Below are positions 1 to 7,183 of a stretch of DNA of 47,656 nucleotides, piece after piece (positions within the stretch are counted from its first letter, which is position 1; the number at the start of each line of letters is the position of its first letter). A program made the position numbers and the translations under genes. This stretch comes from JAHDBG01 sp963922315 (GTDB taxonomy: Bacteria > Pseudomonadota > Gammaproteobacteria > Chromatiales > Chromatiaceae). The stretch covers positions 1 through 47,656 of the forward strand of contig CAWUID010000013.1 in assembly GCA_963922315.1 (NCBI GenBank). Direction: 5' to 3'. The notes below the pieces were generated by a model that ran no database searches, was not told the origin of the DNA, and saw nothing but the letters and a program-made list of their open reading frames with translations.

Positions 1-1
1 G

Positions 2-538
2 CGATATGAAGAAGCGGAGCAGGCGTACCGGGAAGCAATAAAACGTGATGCCCAATTTGCATATTCCTGGCATAACTTAGGTAATCTGCTGCAACGACAA
101 GGTCGATATACTGAAGCGGTGGAAGCATTTCGTCAGGCAATCGTTTTGGAAAAAGACGATAAAACTTTACGTTATCTGTGTCTGACGGAGCTAGGTCTGA
201 TTGCAGATCAGCCGGACTGGGTGATGGAAGGTCTGACGGGTGCGCGACAGTCAGTCAAGACAGTGAAGTATCGTCAAGTGCTGGCCTTGCTGACTCTGGG
301 GCAGGCGTTGATGAAGCAGGATCAGGCTGCTGTGTCGGCAGCACATGAGGCATTGCTGGAGCAGCGGGCGGCGGCTGAGCCAGCAACAGCAGGCTGGATT
401 TTTGCTGACCAGGCACCGTTTATGGCGCGTTTATCCGAACCGGATCGGGTGTTATATCAGGCATGGATATCAGCGCTGAATGTGCAGGCGAAGGATAAAG
501 CCGACCCGGTTGCGGCATTTGCGGCCTGCTGCGGATAA
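2..538 (+). CDS. TPR-repeat protein, C-terminal part (5' end outside window)
   Basis: The reading frame is open from the first bases of the window to the stop at 538, so the gene begins upstream. The visible N-terminal residues have the tetratricopeptide pattern: YEEAEQAYREAIKRD, then W-x2-LGNLL-x4-RY-x-EAVEAFRQAI. This is one helix-turn-helix unit running into the next, about 34 residues apart. TPR units form a superhelical scaffold for protein-protein contacts. The remaining ~110 residues are helix-rich without clear repeats. The role cannot be told from this fragment; TPR proteins serve secretion, pilus assembly and many other complexes. It ends 75 bp before lepA. A GTG at 119 is an in-frame codon inside the repeats, not a start. 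Confidence 0.8.
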   Translation, partial: RYEEAEQAYREAIKRDAQFAYSWHNLGNLLQRQGRYTEAVEAFRQAIVLEKDDKTLRYLCLTELGLIADQPDWVMEGLTGARQSVKTVKYRQVLALLTLGQALMKQDQAAVSAAHEALLEQRAAAEPATAGWIFADQAPFMARLSEPDRVLYQAWISALNVQAKDKADPVAAFAACCG

Positions 539-613
539 ACCGGTATATGAACCCACATCAGTTTGTATTATGCTTCCGATTTCTTTTCCGCAACCCCGAG
601 CTATAGTCCTGTT

Positions 614-2425
614 ATGACTAATCTGAGCCATATCCGTAATTTTTCGATTATTGCGCACATTGACCATGGTAAATCGACCCTGGCGGATCGGTTTATCCAG
701 TGGTGTGGCGGGCTGAGCCAGCGCGAAATGGCGGCGCAGGTGCTGGATTCGATGGATCTGGAGCGTGAGCGGGGTATCACGATCAAGGCGCAGGCGGTCA
801 CGTTGCATTATCCGGCGCAGAATGGGATCACTTACCAACTGAACTTTATCGACACGCCTGGGCATGTCGATTTTTCGTATGAGGTCTCGCGTTCGCTGGC
901 TGCATGCGAAGGTGCATTGCTGGTGGTGGATGCTGCGCAGGGGGTTGAGGCACAAAGTGTCGCGAACTGTTATACCGCGATTGCGCAGGGCCTGGAGGTG
1001 GTGCCGGTTTTGAATAAGATCGATTTGCCCTCGGCTGAGCCGGAGCGGGTGATCCACGAAATTGAAGAGATCATCGGGATTGAGGCGACCGATGCCTTGC
1101 CGGTCAGTGCGAAGACGGGCCTGGGAATTCCGGAGCTGCTGGAATCTCTGGTCGCGACGATTCCGCCGCCGGTCGGTGAGCAGGATGCACCGTTGCAGGC
1201 ACTGATTATTGATTCGTGGTTTGATTCGTATGTCGGCGTGATCTCGCTGATCCGGGTGGTGCACGGTAGTATTCGCCCGAAACAAAAGATGCATATTATG
1301 TCCACCGGGCGTGCCTATCAGGTCGAAAAGGTCGGTGTCTTCACGCCGAAACGCACCTTTACCGAACAATTAGCGTGTGGTGAAGTGGGCTTTGTCATCG
1401 CGGGTATCAAGGAGATTGATGCAGCACCGGTCGGGGATACGATCACTCTGGCGGATCAGCCAGCTCCGGATCCGCTACCTGGCTTCAGTCAGGTACATCC
1501 GCGGGTGTTTGCCGGGCTGTACCCGGTCTCGTCGGATGATTATGAAAATTTCCGCGATGCGCTGCAGAAGCTGCGGCTGAATGATGCTGCTTTGCACTAT
1601 GAGCCAGAAACATCGCAAGCGCTCGGTTTTGGCTTCCGGTGCGGCTTTCTGGGTATGCTGCACATGGAGATTATCCAGGAGCGGCTGGAACGCGAATATC
1701 AGCTTGATCTGATCACCACGGCACCGACCGTGGTGTATGAGGTGCTGGGCAAAGACGGCAGTGTGATCCGGATTGATAATCCGGCAGATTTGCCGGATCC
1801 GGGCCGGATCGAAGCGATCCGTGAGCCGATTATTGAAGCCAATATTCTGGTGCCGCAGGATTATCTGGGGAATGTGATCACCTTGTGCGTCGAAAAGCGC
1901 GGGGTGCAGAAAGATATGCGTTATCTTGGTGGTCAGGTGCAGTTGGTGTATGAATTGCCGCTGAATGAAGTGGTGCTGGATTTTTTTGATCGGCTGAAAT
2001 CAGTCAGCCGGGGTTATGCTTCATTTGAGTATGAACTGAAGCGTTTTCAGCCGGATCGTTTGATCAAACTCGATATCCTGATCAATGGCGAAACGGTGGA
2101 TGCACTGTCTCTGATTGTGCACCGTGATCATGCGGATAGTCGCGGTCGCGCACTGACCGAAAAAATGCGCGATCTGATTCCGCGCCAGATGTTTGAGGTG
2201 GCGATTCAGGCAGCAATCGGCAGTAAGATCATCGCGCGCTCCACCGTCCGGGCGTTGCGTAAAAATGTGACCGCGAAATGTTACGGCGGGGATGTGACGC
2301 GCAAGCGCAAGCTGCTGGAAAAACAGAAGGCTGGCAAAAAGCGGATGAAACAGGTTGGTCGTGTGGATATTCCGCAGGATGCGTTCCTGGCGGTGTTGCA
2401 GGTCGGCGGCCAGGATCAGAAGTAG
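614..2425 (+). CDS. lepA: Elongation factor 4 (back-translocating GTPase LepA)
   Basis: LepA/EF4 is a ribosome-bound translational GTPase of about 600 residues; this one is 603. G1 is seen in AHIDHGKST (residues ~14-22), G2 in the RGITIKAQ segment, G3 in DTPGHVDF and G4 in NKIDLP. The C-terminal half carries the LepA-specific domain ending in a Lys-rich tail (KRKLLEKQKAGKKRMK) that reaches the peptidyl-transferase region. The ATG at 614 is chosen because MTNLSHIRNFSIIAHIDHGK lines up with the family N-terminus; an upstream in-frame TTG at 563 would add an unrelated 17 residues. No strong Shine-Dalgarno precedes 614. In many gammaproteobacteria lepB (signal peptidase) follows; here folD does. 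Confidence 0.97.
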   Translation: MTNLSHIRNFSIIAHIDHGKSTLADRFIQWCGGLSQREMAAQVLDSMDLERERGITIKAQAVTLHYPAQNGITYQLNFIDTPGHVDFSYEVSRSLAACEGALLVVDAAQGVEAQSVANCYTAIAQGLEVVPVLNKIDLPSAEPERVIHEIEEIIGIEATDALPVSAKTGLGIPELLESLVATIPPPVGEQDAPLQALIIDSWFDSYVGVISLIRVVHGSIRPKQKMHIMSTGRAYQVEKVGVFTPKRTFTEQLACGEVGFVIAGIKEIDAAPVGDTITLADQPAPDPLPGFSQVHPRVFAGLYPVSSDDYENFRDALQKLRLNDAALHYEPETSQALGFGFRCGFLGMLHMEIIQERLEREYQLDLITTAPTVVYEVLGKDGSVIRIDNPADLPDPGRIEAIREPIIEANILVPQDYLGNVITLCVEKRGVQKDMRYLGGQVQLVYELPLNEVVLDFFDRLKSVSRGYASFEYELKRFQPDRLIKLDILINGETVDALSLIVHRDHADSRGRALTEKMRDLIPRQMFEVAIQAAIGSKIIARSTVRALRKNVTAKCYGGDVTRKRKLLEKQKAGKKRMKQVGRVDIPQDAFLAVLQVGGQDQK

Positions 2426-2500
2426 CGAGTGAGTTTTTTTTGCTGATTTCGCCTGGCACGCTCCGGTGTCAGTGTGGAACGCTCTGGAGAATATGTTGTT

Positions 2501-3343
2501 ATGTCGTATGCGCAATTGTTAGATGGTAAGGCCGTGGGGGCTGACATCATTGAGCAAATCAGGCAGGATTTATCTGAAAAAGAAGACCAGGCCCTTCCGG
2601 GACTGGCAGTGGTGCTGGTCGGTGAAAATCCGGCTTCGCAGGTCTATGTGCGCAATAAGCAGCGTGCCTGTGCCCGGGCCGGGTTGCATTCTGAGCTGAT
2701 CCGGTTGGCGGCAGACAGTACGCAGGCTGATTTACTGGCAACGATTGATCAACTGAATGCTCGGGAGGATATTCACGGTATTCTGGTGCAGTTGCCGCTG
2801 CCGGAGCAGATGGATGAACATCAGGTGACAGAACGGATTGCGCCGCACAAGGATGTCGATGGCTTTCATCCGTACAATATTGGTCGCCTGACACTCCGTC
2901 GGCCAGCTCTGCGGCCTTGTACACCAAAGGGCGTCATGACTCTGTTGCAGTACACCGGCATGGCGTTAGCGGGCAAGGATGCGGTGATTGTGGGTCAGTC
3001 GAACATCGTAGGTCGACCAATGATGCTGGAGTTGTTGCTGGCAGGTTGTACGCCAACTGTGTGCCACAGCAAAACGGCGCAACTGGCTGATAAGGTGCGG
3101 GTGGCTGATATTGTGATTGCGGCGGTCGGTATCCCGCGTTTTGTGCAAGGTGACTGGATTAAGCCGGGTGCGGTGGTGATTGATGTCGGGATTAACCGAC
3201 TGCCAGATGGTAGCCTGTGTGGTGATGTGGATTATGCCGCGGCACGTGCCGTGGCGTCCTGGATCACGCCGGTGCCGGGCGGAGTCGGGCCGATGACAGT
3301 GGCCAGCCTGTTGCAAAACACAGTACAAGCCGCCGCCAGCTGA
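2501..3343 (+). CDS. folD: Bifunctional methylenetetrahydrofolate dehydrogenase / cyclohydrolase
   Basis: FolD interconverts 5,10-methylene-, 5,10-methenyl- and 10-formyl-tetrahydrofolate in the cytosol, using NADP+ for the dehydrogenase step. The protein has 280 residues, the usual length. Visible family signatures are YVRNKQRAC (with the catalytic Lys), the ILVQLPLPEQM segment, KDVDGFHP, the nucleotide-binding VIVGQSNIVGRPM, and TPVPGGVGPMTVA near the C-terminus. The start ATG at 2501 has GGAGA at 2486-2490 with a 10-nt spacer; a GTG at 2474 in frame is upstream of that site and less likely. It lies 75 bp after lepA on the same strand and may share its transcript. Confidence 0.96.
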   Translation: MSYAQLLDGKAVGADIIEQIRQDLSEKEDQALPGLAVVLVGENPASQVYVRNKQRACARAGLHSELIRLAADSTQADLLATIDQLNAREDIHGILVQLPLPEQMDEHQVTERIAPHKDVDGFHPYNIGRLTLRRPALRPCTPKGVMTLLQYTGMALAGKDAVIVGQSNIVGRPMMLELLLAGCTPTVCHSKTAQLADKVRVADIVIAAVGIPRFVQGDWIKPGAVVIDVGINRLPDGSLCGDVDYAAARAVASWITPVPGGVGPMTVASLLQNTVQAAAS

Positions 3344-3416
3344 TTCACTACTGCATCAGAACTTGTTGACGGTCTGTTGTATTTGCCTCAATTGTCGTCA
3401 GACGTGGAGAGTCAGT

Positions 3417-3722
3417 ATGAAATTTTCTATTGAAGGTAACGAGTGCATGCCACCTGTTTCAGGTGGTTGTTTAATTATTATGCTGGACAGAGAAGCAATG
3501 CAGGTTGTGAGTGTGCCATCACCCAATCTGTTTGCAGACAGGTACAGGCATAGTATTTCTGAAAATTCAGATACTTTTAAAGACGCCGCAGGTAATGAAT
3601 TTTCAATATCAGTCTGGTCTTCGAATGCCGGGGTTGACTGGCAACTTGATGTGACCTCAAATGACGATGCAGAGGGTTTGAAACATCGTATTGGTGTGGA
3701 GTATAAGCCGAATGAGTTCTGA
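3417..3722 (+). CDS. Small protein of unknown function, overlaps HEPN gene
   Basis: This 101-residue protein has no motif I recognise. It begins MKFSIEGNECMPPVSGG and reads as a mostly beta-rich, acidic small protein (e.g. FSISVWSSNAGVDWQLDV). The ATG at 3417 has a good Shine-Dalgarno, GGAGA at 3406-3410, six bases upstream. Its last 11 bases overlap the start of the HEPN-domain gene, so the two are almost certainly co-transcribed and translationally coupled. Base composition is AT-richer than folD. By position (small gene upstream of and overlapping a candidate HEPN ribonuclease) it could be the cognate antitoxin or a partner, but that is inference only. Confidence 0.65.
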   Translation: MKFSIEGNECMPPVSGGCLIIMLDREAMQVVSVPSPNLFADRYRHSISENSDTFKDAAGNEFSISVWSSNAGVDWQLDVTSNDDAEGLKHRIGVEYKPNEF

Positions 3723-4230
3723 ACAATGTAAACATGAATTTTATGCGGCGTTTTCATCAGGGATTGAGATGATTAAAAATCAGTCTCGTGATGAGTTTCA
3801 TAACAGATTGTATTATGCGAACCTGATCAGTTTGATGGAAAAATATTTATATGACTTATTTATTTATGAAATATCTTCAAACAGAGAGGCTATCGTAAAG
3901 CTGGGTTTACAAAACAGGTTTAAATCCGAATCACTGAAAATACCTTATCTGTTAAACCATACTGTCGAAGAATATCTTATAAATGCAATGAAGCATGTGG
4001 TATGGCACAGGCTTAACGACATTGATGTATTGTTTAAAAACGCTCTTGGTATAAAATTTAACATCAGCACTGAGTTACTTGAAGTTCTGAATAAAAGGCA
4101 TCACGTCGTCCACAGAAATGGTTATGATCTGGTCGGCAGAAAGATCGTTATTTCTGATGAAGATTTGCAGTCATGTGTATGTCTCATTAATGCTTTTGTT
4201 TCTGAAATAAATCGAAAGTATATAGAATAA
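3712..4230 (+). CDS. HEPN-domain protein (candidate ribonuclease, RiboL-PSP-HEPN-like)
   Basis: The 172-residue, helix-rich protein carries KRHHVVHRNGYD at ~128-139. R129 and H134 fit the Rx4-6H catalytic motif of HEPN domains, and the V-V-H-R-N-G surround resembles the RiboL-PSP-HEPN type. HEPN proteins act as metal-independent RNases in toxin-antitoxin, abortive-infection and CRISPR-associated systems. ATG 3712 overlaps the preceding gene by 11 bp, so translational coupling is likely; an in-frame GTG at 3691 would lie deeper inside that gene. Composition is AT-rich like the PIN/Phd pair just downstream on the other strand, suggesting a small defence or stress island inserted between folD and dusA. 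RNase activity itself is untested. Confidence 0.68.
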   Translation: MSSEQCKHEFYAAFSSGIEMIKNQSRDEFHNRLYYANLISLMEKYLYDLFIYEISSNREAIVKLGLQNRFKSESLKIPYLLNHTVEEYLINAMKHVVWHRLNDIDVLFKNALGIKFNISTELLEVLNKRHHVVHRNGYDLVGRKIVISDEDLQSCVCLINAFVSEINRKYIE

Positions 4231-4289
4231 GGTGAGGTTGGCAGATTATCAATAAGCAAGCAGCTACTTCCGCAAGTAGTACAACACAA

Positions 4290-4721
4290 TCAGGCATCAA
4301 CTGTTATTAGCTCCAGGTCGCTTGGAATTTTCATCCTGTCATTTGATAGGATATGGCGGCATCCGGATAGCCTAGCTGTTGCAAGGTGAATAGCATCAGG
4401 TAAAGCGCCTTTGGTTTCTGATTTGATTCTGGCAGATTCTAAAAGAATTGCTTTAGAAACAGGGGTTACGGTAAAGCCTTCTCTGTTTTGCAGAAATTCA
4501 GTGTACAGGGATGCCAGCTCTATATTCTTTTCTTTTATCGGTTTTACTAAACATTCGGCAAGAGTCAGTTCACTCGTTATTATGTGAGTTTTCCGGGCAT
4601 AAAGTTGCTTGATAATATGAGTGGTTTTTCTTGAAAATGCTTCATTCAGTTCTATAAAGTAGATGCAAATGTTAGTATCTATGTATATGCTGGGTATAAG
4701 GCTATTAGGTTCTACTTCCAT
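4290..4721 (-). CDS. PIN-domain ribonuclease toxin (VapC-like)
   Basis: The 143-residue protein has the PIN-domain acidic residues in order: D15 in YIDTN, E56 in LAECL, D109 in LPDAIHLATA, and N127-D128 in LSNDRM. PIN toxins cleave RNA, often tRNA or rRNA, with Mg2+ held by these acids. The gene starts inside the 3' end of the antitoxin gene (10-bp overlap), the usual arrangement of a toxin translated after its antitoxin. It reads away from dusA and converges on the HEPN gene. Length and motif spacing fit a complete protein. Substrate cannot be predicted. Confidence 0.88.
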   Translation of the reverse strand: MEVEPNSLIPSIYIDTNICIYFIELNEAFSRKTTHIIKQLYARKTHIITSELTLAECLVKPIKEKNIELASLYTEFLQNREGFTVTPVSKAILLESARIKSETKGALPDAIHLATARLSGCRHILSNDRMKIPSDLELITVDA

Positions 4722-5026
4722 TCGTTTCTCAAATTCGTGATGAAGTCATCGACTTCATGAGTAGATTTGAAAGTGCTATAAGCCACACCGGATCCCGCAA
4801 AATCTGAGAGAGATGCTTCTTTTTTCTGGTGACGTAGTTTTTGCAGCGCTTGTTTGTATTCTGGTTTTTCTGTCGATACGGCGTTGGCGAGTAGTTCAAA
4901 TCGCTCAAATGATACAGTGACGAGTGTTTCTCTGCCATGAGAGGTGTGTATGACTCCCTGTTTACGGGCAGCCTCTACAAACGCTCCATAATGGTCTTTT
5001 ATTTTTTTAGACGACATACATTGCAT
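4712..5026 (-). CDS. Phd/YefM-type antitoxin paired with PIN toxin
   Basis: The 104-residue protein begins with a YefM-like DNA-binding fold: SKKIKDHYGAFVEAARKQGV, then ETLVTVSFERFELL, the segment where Phd/YefM proteins form a beta-sheet dimer contacting operator DNA. The C-terminal half is Lys-rich and likely disordered until it wraps the toxin. ATG 5026 is favoured over ATG 5017 because AAAGGA (complement of 5035-5040) lies 8 nt upstream. The downstream PIN gene overlaps it by 10 bp. A palindrome at 5053-5080 just upstream is a good candidate for autoregulation. Phd-type antitoxins are known with PIN toxins as well as Doc and RelE. Confidence 0.82.
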   Translation of the reverse strand: MQCMSSKKIKDHYGAFVEAARKQGVIHTSHGRETLVTVSFERFELLANAVSTEKPEYKQALQKLRHQKKEASLSDFAGSGVAYSTFKSTHEVDDFITNLRNEWK

Positions 5027-5052
5027 GATTCAAGTCCTTTGTACGAAAGATA

Positions 5053-5080
5053 TAGAGCTATTACAGCTATAATAGCTCTA
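5053..5080. promoter_or_regulatory. Palindromic operator candidate of the Phd/PIN pair
   Basis: A perfect 11-bp inverted repeat, TAGAGCTATTA (5053-5063) and TAATAGCTCTA (5070-5080), is separated by 6 bp. It sits 27 bp upstream of the antitoxin start. On the minus strand a TTGATA box lies 15 bp before a TATTAT box that falls inside the palindrome, so a bound dimer would cover the -10 region. This fits the known autorepression of Phd/YefM operons. Promoter boxes are inferred; the symmetry is directly visible. Confidence 0.6.
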
Positions 5081-5121
5081 AATAAAAAATATCAAGACTT
5101 TACAGCTCAATCATCGTTCAT

Positions 5122-6165
5122 CTAACGCGTGCGATAGTTTCTCGTATGCGGATAGCTCACAAATTGTAGTGCCTGCTGAATGACTTCGATTCCGGCTGTT
5201 GGGTGGCACGCCTGTTCTGTCAGGTGTCGTCGCCAGGCCTTGGCTCCCAGCTGGCCCTGAAACAGGCCGATCAGGTGTTGGGTGATTTGTTTCAGCCGTA
5301 CGCCGTCAGCCAGTTGTTGTTGTATAAAAGGTAGCATCTGTTCCACCACTTCTTGCCGGGATTGTCCTGTCGGTGCATCTCCCCACAGTCGTGAATCCAC
5401 TTCTGCCAGCAGCCAGGGGTTGAGGTAGATTGCCCGTCCGGACATGACACCATCCACTACATTCAGTTGTGCCGTTACCGCATCCAGCGTATCCAGCCCT
5501 CCGTTAATGATGATTTCCAATTGTGGAAAGGCTTGTTTTAGCCGATGGACTACCGCATAGCGTAGTGGCGGTATTTCGCGGTTCTGTTTCGGGCTCAGGC
5601 CATGTAACCAGGCTTTACGGGCATGTACGATAAAGGTGCTGCAACCGGCTGCCGCAACGGTTTGCACAAACTGGTGTAGTTCAGCCTCACTGTCTTGCTG
5701 GTCGATCCCGATCCGGTGTTTGACGGTGACTGGCAAATGGGTGACAGCACGCATGGCCGCTACGCAGTCGGCAACCAGTGCTGGTTCTGCCATCAGGCAG
5801 GCGCCGAAGCGTCCGGCCTGCACCCGATCTGACGGGCAGCCGACGTTCAAGTTGATTTCGTCATAGCCCCATTCTGTTGCCAGTTTGGCACAACGGGCTA
5901 AATCTGCCGGATTGCTGCCACCGAGTTGTAACGCTAACGGATGTTCTTCAGGGTCAAATCTTAGGAAGCGTGCCGGATCGTTATGCAGCAGTGCACCGGT
6001 CGTAATCATCTCGGTGTATAGCAGGGTCCGCCGACTCAGCTGGCGCAGAAAATAGCGGCAATACCGGTCTGTCCGGTGCAACATCGGAGCAACAGATAGA
6101 CGCCGGTCTAACTCAACTGATTGTAGCTTGTTGTTTTTCGTTGTTAATTCGCATGTTTCAGGCAT
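5122..6165 (-). CDS. dusA: tRNA-dihydrouridine(20/20a) synthase
   Basis: DusA reduces uridine 20 (and 20a) in the tRNA D-loop using FMN and NADPH. The 347-residue protein shows SVAPMLHRTDRYCRYFLR at ~24-41, the LLYTEMITTGA segment, NLNVGCPSDRVQAG with the catalytic Cys110, VKHRIGID, FIVHARKAWL, and INGGL in the FMN-phosphate-binding half. These spacings match DusA rather than DusB or DusC. The start ATG at 6165 has only a weak ribosome-binding site; the ~20 extra N-terminal residues are similar in extent to those of E. coli DusA. It stands alone on the minus strand, 95 bp from the antitoxin and 302 bp from lptE. Confidence 0.95.
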   Translation of the reverse strand: MPETCELTTKNNKLQSVELDRRLSVAPMLHRTDRYCRYFLRQLSRRTLLYTEMITTGALLHNDPARFLRFDPEEHPLALQLGGSNPADLARCAKLATEWGYDEINLNVGCPSDRVQAGRFGACLMAEPALVADCVAAMRAVTHLPVTVKHRIGIDQQDSEAELHQFVQTVAAAGCSTFIVHARKAWLHGLSPKQNREIPPLRYAVVHRLKQAFPQLEIIINGGLDTLDAVTAQLNVVDGVMSGRAIYLNPWLLAEVDSRLWGDAPTGQSRQEVVEQMLPFIQQQLADGVRLKQITQHLIGLFQGQLGAKAWRRHLTEQACHPTAGIEVIQQALQFVSYPHTRNYRTR

Positions 6166-6223
6166 TCAATCTACTGCTTAAATTGGCACATTTTTAACTT
6201 CTAGTCACTATAAAAAAATCTTG

Positions 6224-6351
6224 AATCTGGGTATTCCCCGCAGCTTGCTGCGGGGACAAAGCTATGGGGGTTTCCAAAGGGGGAGAGGCGTAGCTCTCGC
6301 CCCTTTGGTCATGGGCGAGGTTTCATACCTCGCCCACGATTTGAAATTTGG
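6224..6351 (+). repeat. Triple-hairpin dispersed repeat, copy A
   Basis: This copy lies in the 302-bp space between dusA and lptE, which otherwise holds no gene. It has three palindromes in order: CCCCGCAGC-TT-GCTGCGGGG (6236-6255), CCAAAGGGG...CCCCTTTGG (6274-6308, with an inner GAGAG/CTCTC stem), and GGGCGAGGT-TTCAT-ACCTCGCCC (6313-6335). It ends in an AT-rich tail with GATTTGAAATTTG. The same order recurs at 17012-17145, 45755-45885 and, inverted, 46918-47048. A short open frame across it is a by-product of the repeat. Confidence 0.9.
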
Positions 6352-6467
6352 TTCGCTCCGTTTTGATCGGAGGCAGCTTTATTTGAGTTATGCTACTGCA
6401 AATCTATTTTACTGATAATATAAGTTTTCCTGTTCGAGGGAAGAAATATTTCCAACCATCAGATTAG

Positions 6468-6983
6468 CTATTGCAACGAAATAAGACTAAGTTGTCGCAA
6501 CATACGTGTCACCAATTCGCGTTGCATGTCAGTGCGCAATTGCTGCACTTCTCTATCGCTACTGAGTCGGTTGTTTTGTGGCTGATATACAATTCGGCTG
6601 GTATGTATTCTGGTGGGATTAAGGGAGGCGTTTTCCCCTGGACGTTTCAGATTAAACTGCCAGCTTAAGAGCAGTTCATATTCTACGGCTTCATTTTGTG
6701 TATTGACACTGAACAGGCGTTTGTCTTGTTGCCGTTCCGAAATCTCCAGAATGTGTTGGCCACCCTGAGTCACAATTTGCACTCCAGCCTGATGCAGCTG
6801 GCGGGTAATTTCGTGCGACAGATCAGAATAAAATGCGACACCTTCAAGTTGCCATGAACTGGAAATATGCGCCAGTTGTGTCAGTTGCCCTCGTAGCTGA
6901 AATCCACAAGCACCTAATGTTATCAGTACTAGCAGTGCGCCGCTGATTAAGTATAAATGGATTAATTTGGCATGTTGTATCAT
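6468..6983 (-). CDS. lptE: LPS-assembly lipoprotein LptE
   Basis: LptE is the outer-membrane lipoprotein that plugs the LptD barrel and helps place lipopolysaccharide on the cell surface. The 171-residue protein has an N-terminal hydrophobic segment ending in the lipobox LGAC, with acylated Cys26, followed at once by GFQLRGQ, the strongly conserved start of mature LptE/RlpB. Two further family features are a beta-strand pattern ending with YQPQNNRLSSDREVQQLRTDM and a basic amphipathic C-terminal helix. In most gammaproteobacteria lptE sits between leuS and holA; here neither is adjacent and the gene stands alone between a repeat copy and an AT-rich accessory gene. Confidence 0.88.
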   Translation of the reverse strand: MIQHAKLIHLYLISGALLVLITLGACGFQLRGQLTQLAHISSSWQLEGVAFYSDLSHEITRQLHQAGVQIVTQGGQHILEISERQQDKRLFSVNTQNEAVEYELLLSWQFNLKRPGENASLNPTRIHTSRIVYQPQNNRLSSDREVQQLRTDMQRELVTRMLRQLSLISLQ

Positions 6984-7136
6984 AGGTATAATTACCTACG
7001 AAAAGCCGGGAATATGATGCAATAGGTTGACCTGTGCTGAATCTGAGTTGCGGGATGAGCTTGCATTACGCTTCTAATAGTTTATTGGTAAAAAAACCGT
7101 AATGTGTAACCTGCTACCTCAATATCTGAATTAAAG

Positions 7137-7180
7137 GCTTATGATATCATAAGCGAGACTTTATGCCTCACCCATGATCT
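7137..7180. repeat. Perfect 18-bp palindrome plus remnant of the triple-hairpin repeat
   Basis: GCTTATGATATCATAAGC (7137-7154) is a perfect palindrome. It runs into GCGAG-ACTTTATG-CCTCACCCATGAT (7153-7178), which resembles the last hairpin and tail of the triple-hairpin repeat (GCGAGGTTTCATACCTCGCCCA...GAT) with several mismatches. It lies between lptE and the 3' end of the PITP-like gene. I read it as a decayed or truncated copy. The rest of 6984-7183 shows no gene. Confidence 0.5.
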
Positions 7181-7183
7181 AAT

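Noticed and set aside
470..1369. Long minus-strand frame opposite lepA
   Set aside because: Shadow of the lepA coding strand, with low-complexity Arg/His-rich translation and no family motif; the same holds for the long frames opposite hsdR and ppsA.
6221..6415. Open frame across repeat copy A
   Set aside because: It is made of the three hairpins, has no ribosome site, and equivalent frames are not kept in the other copies.
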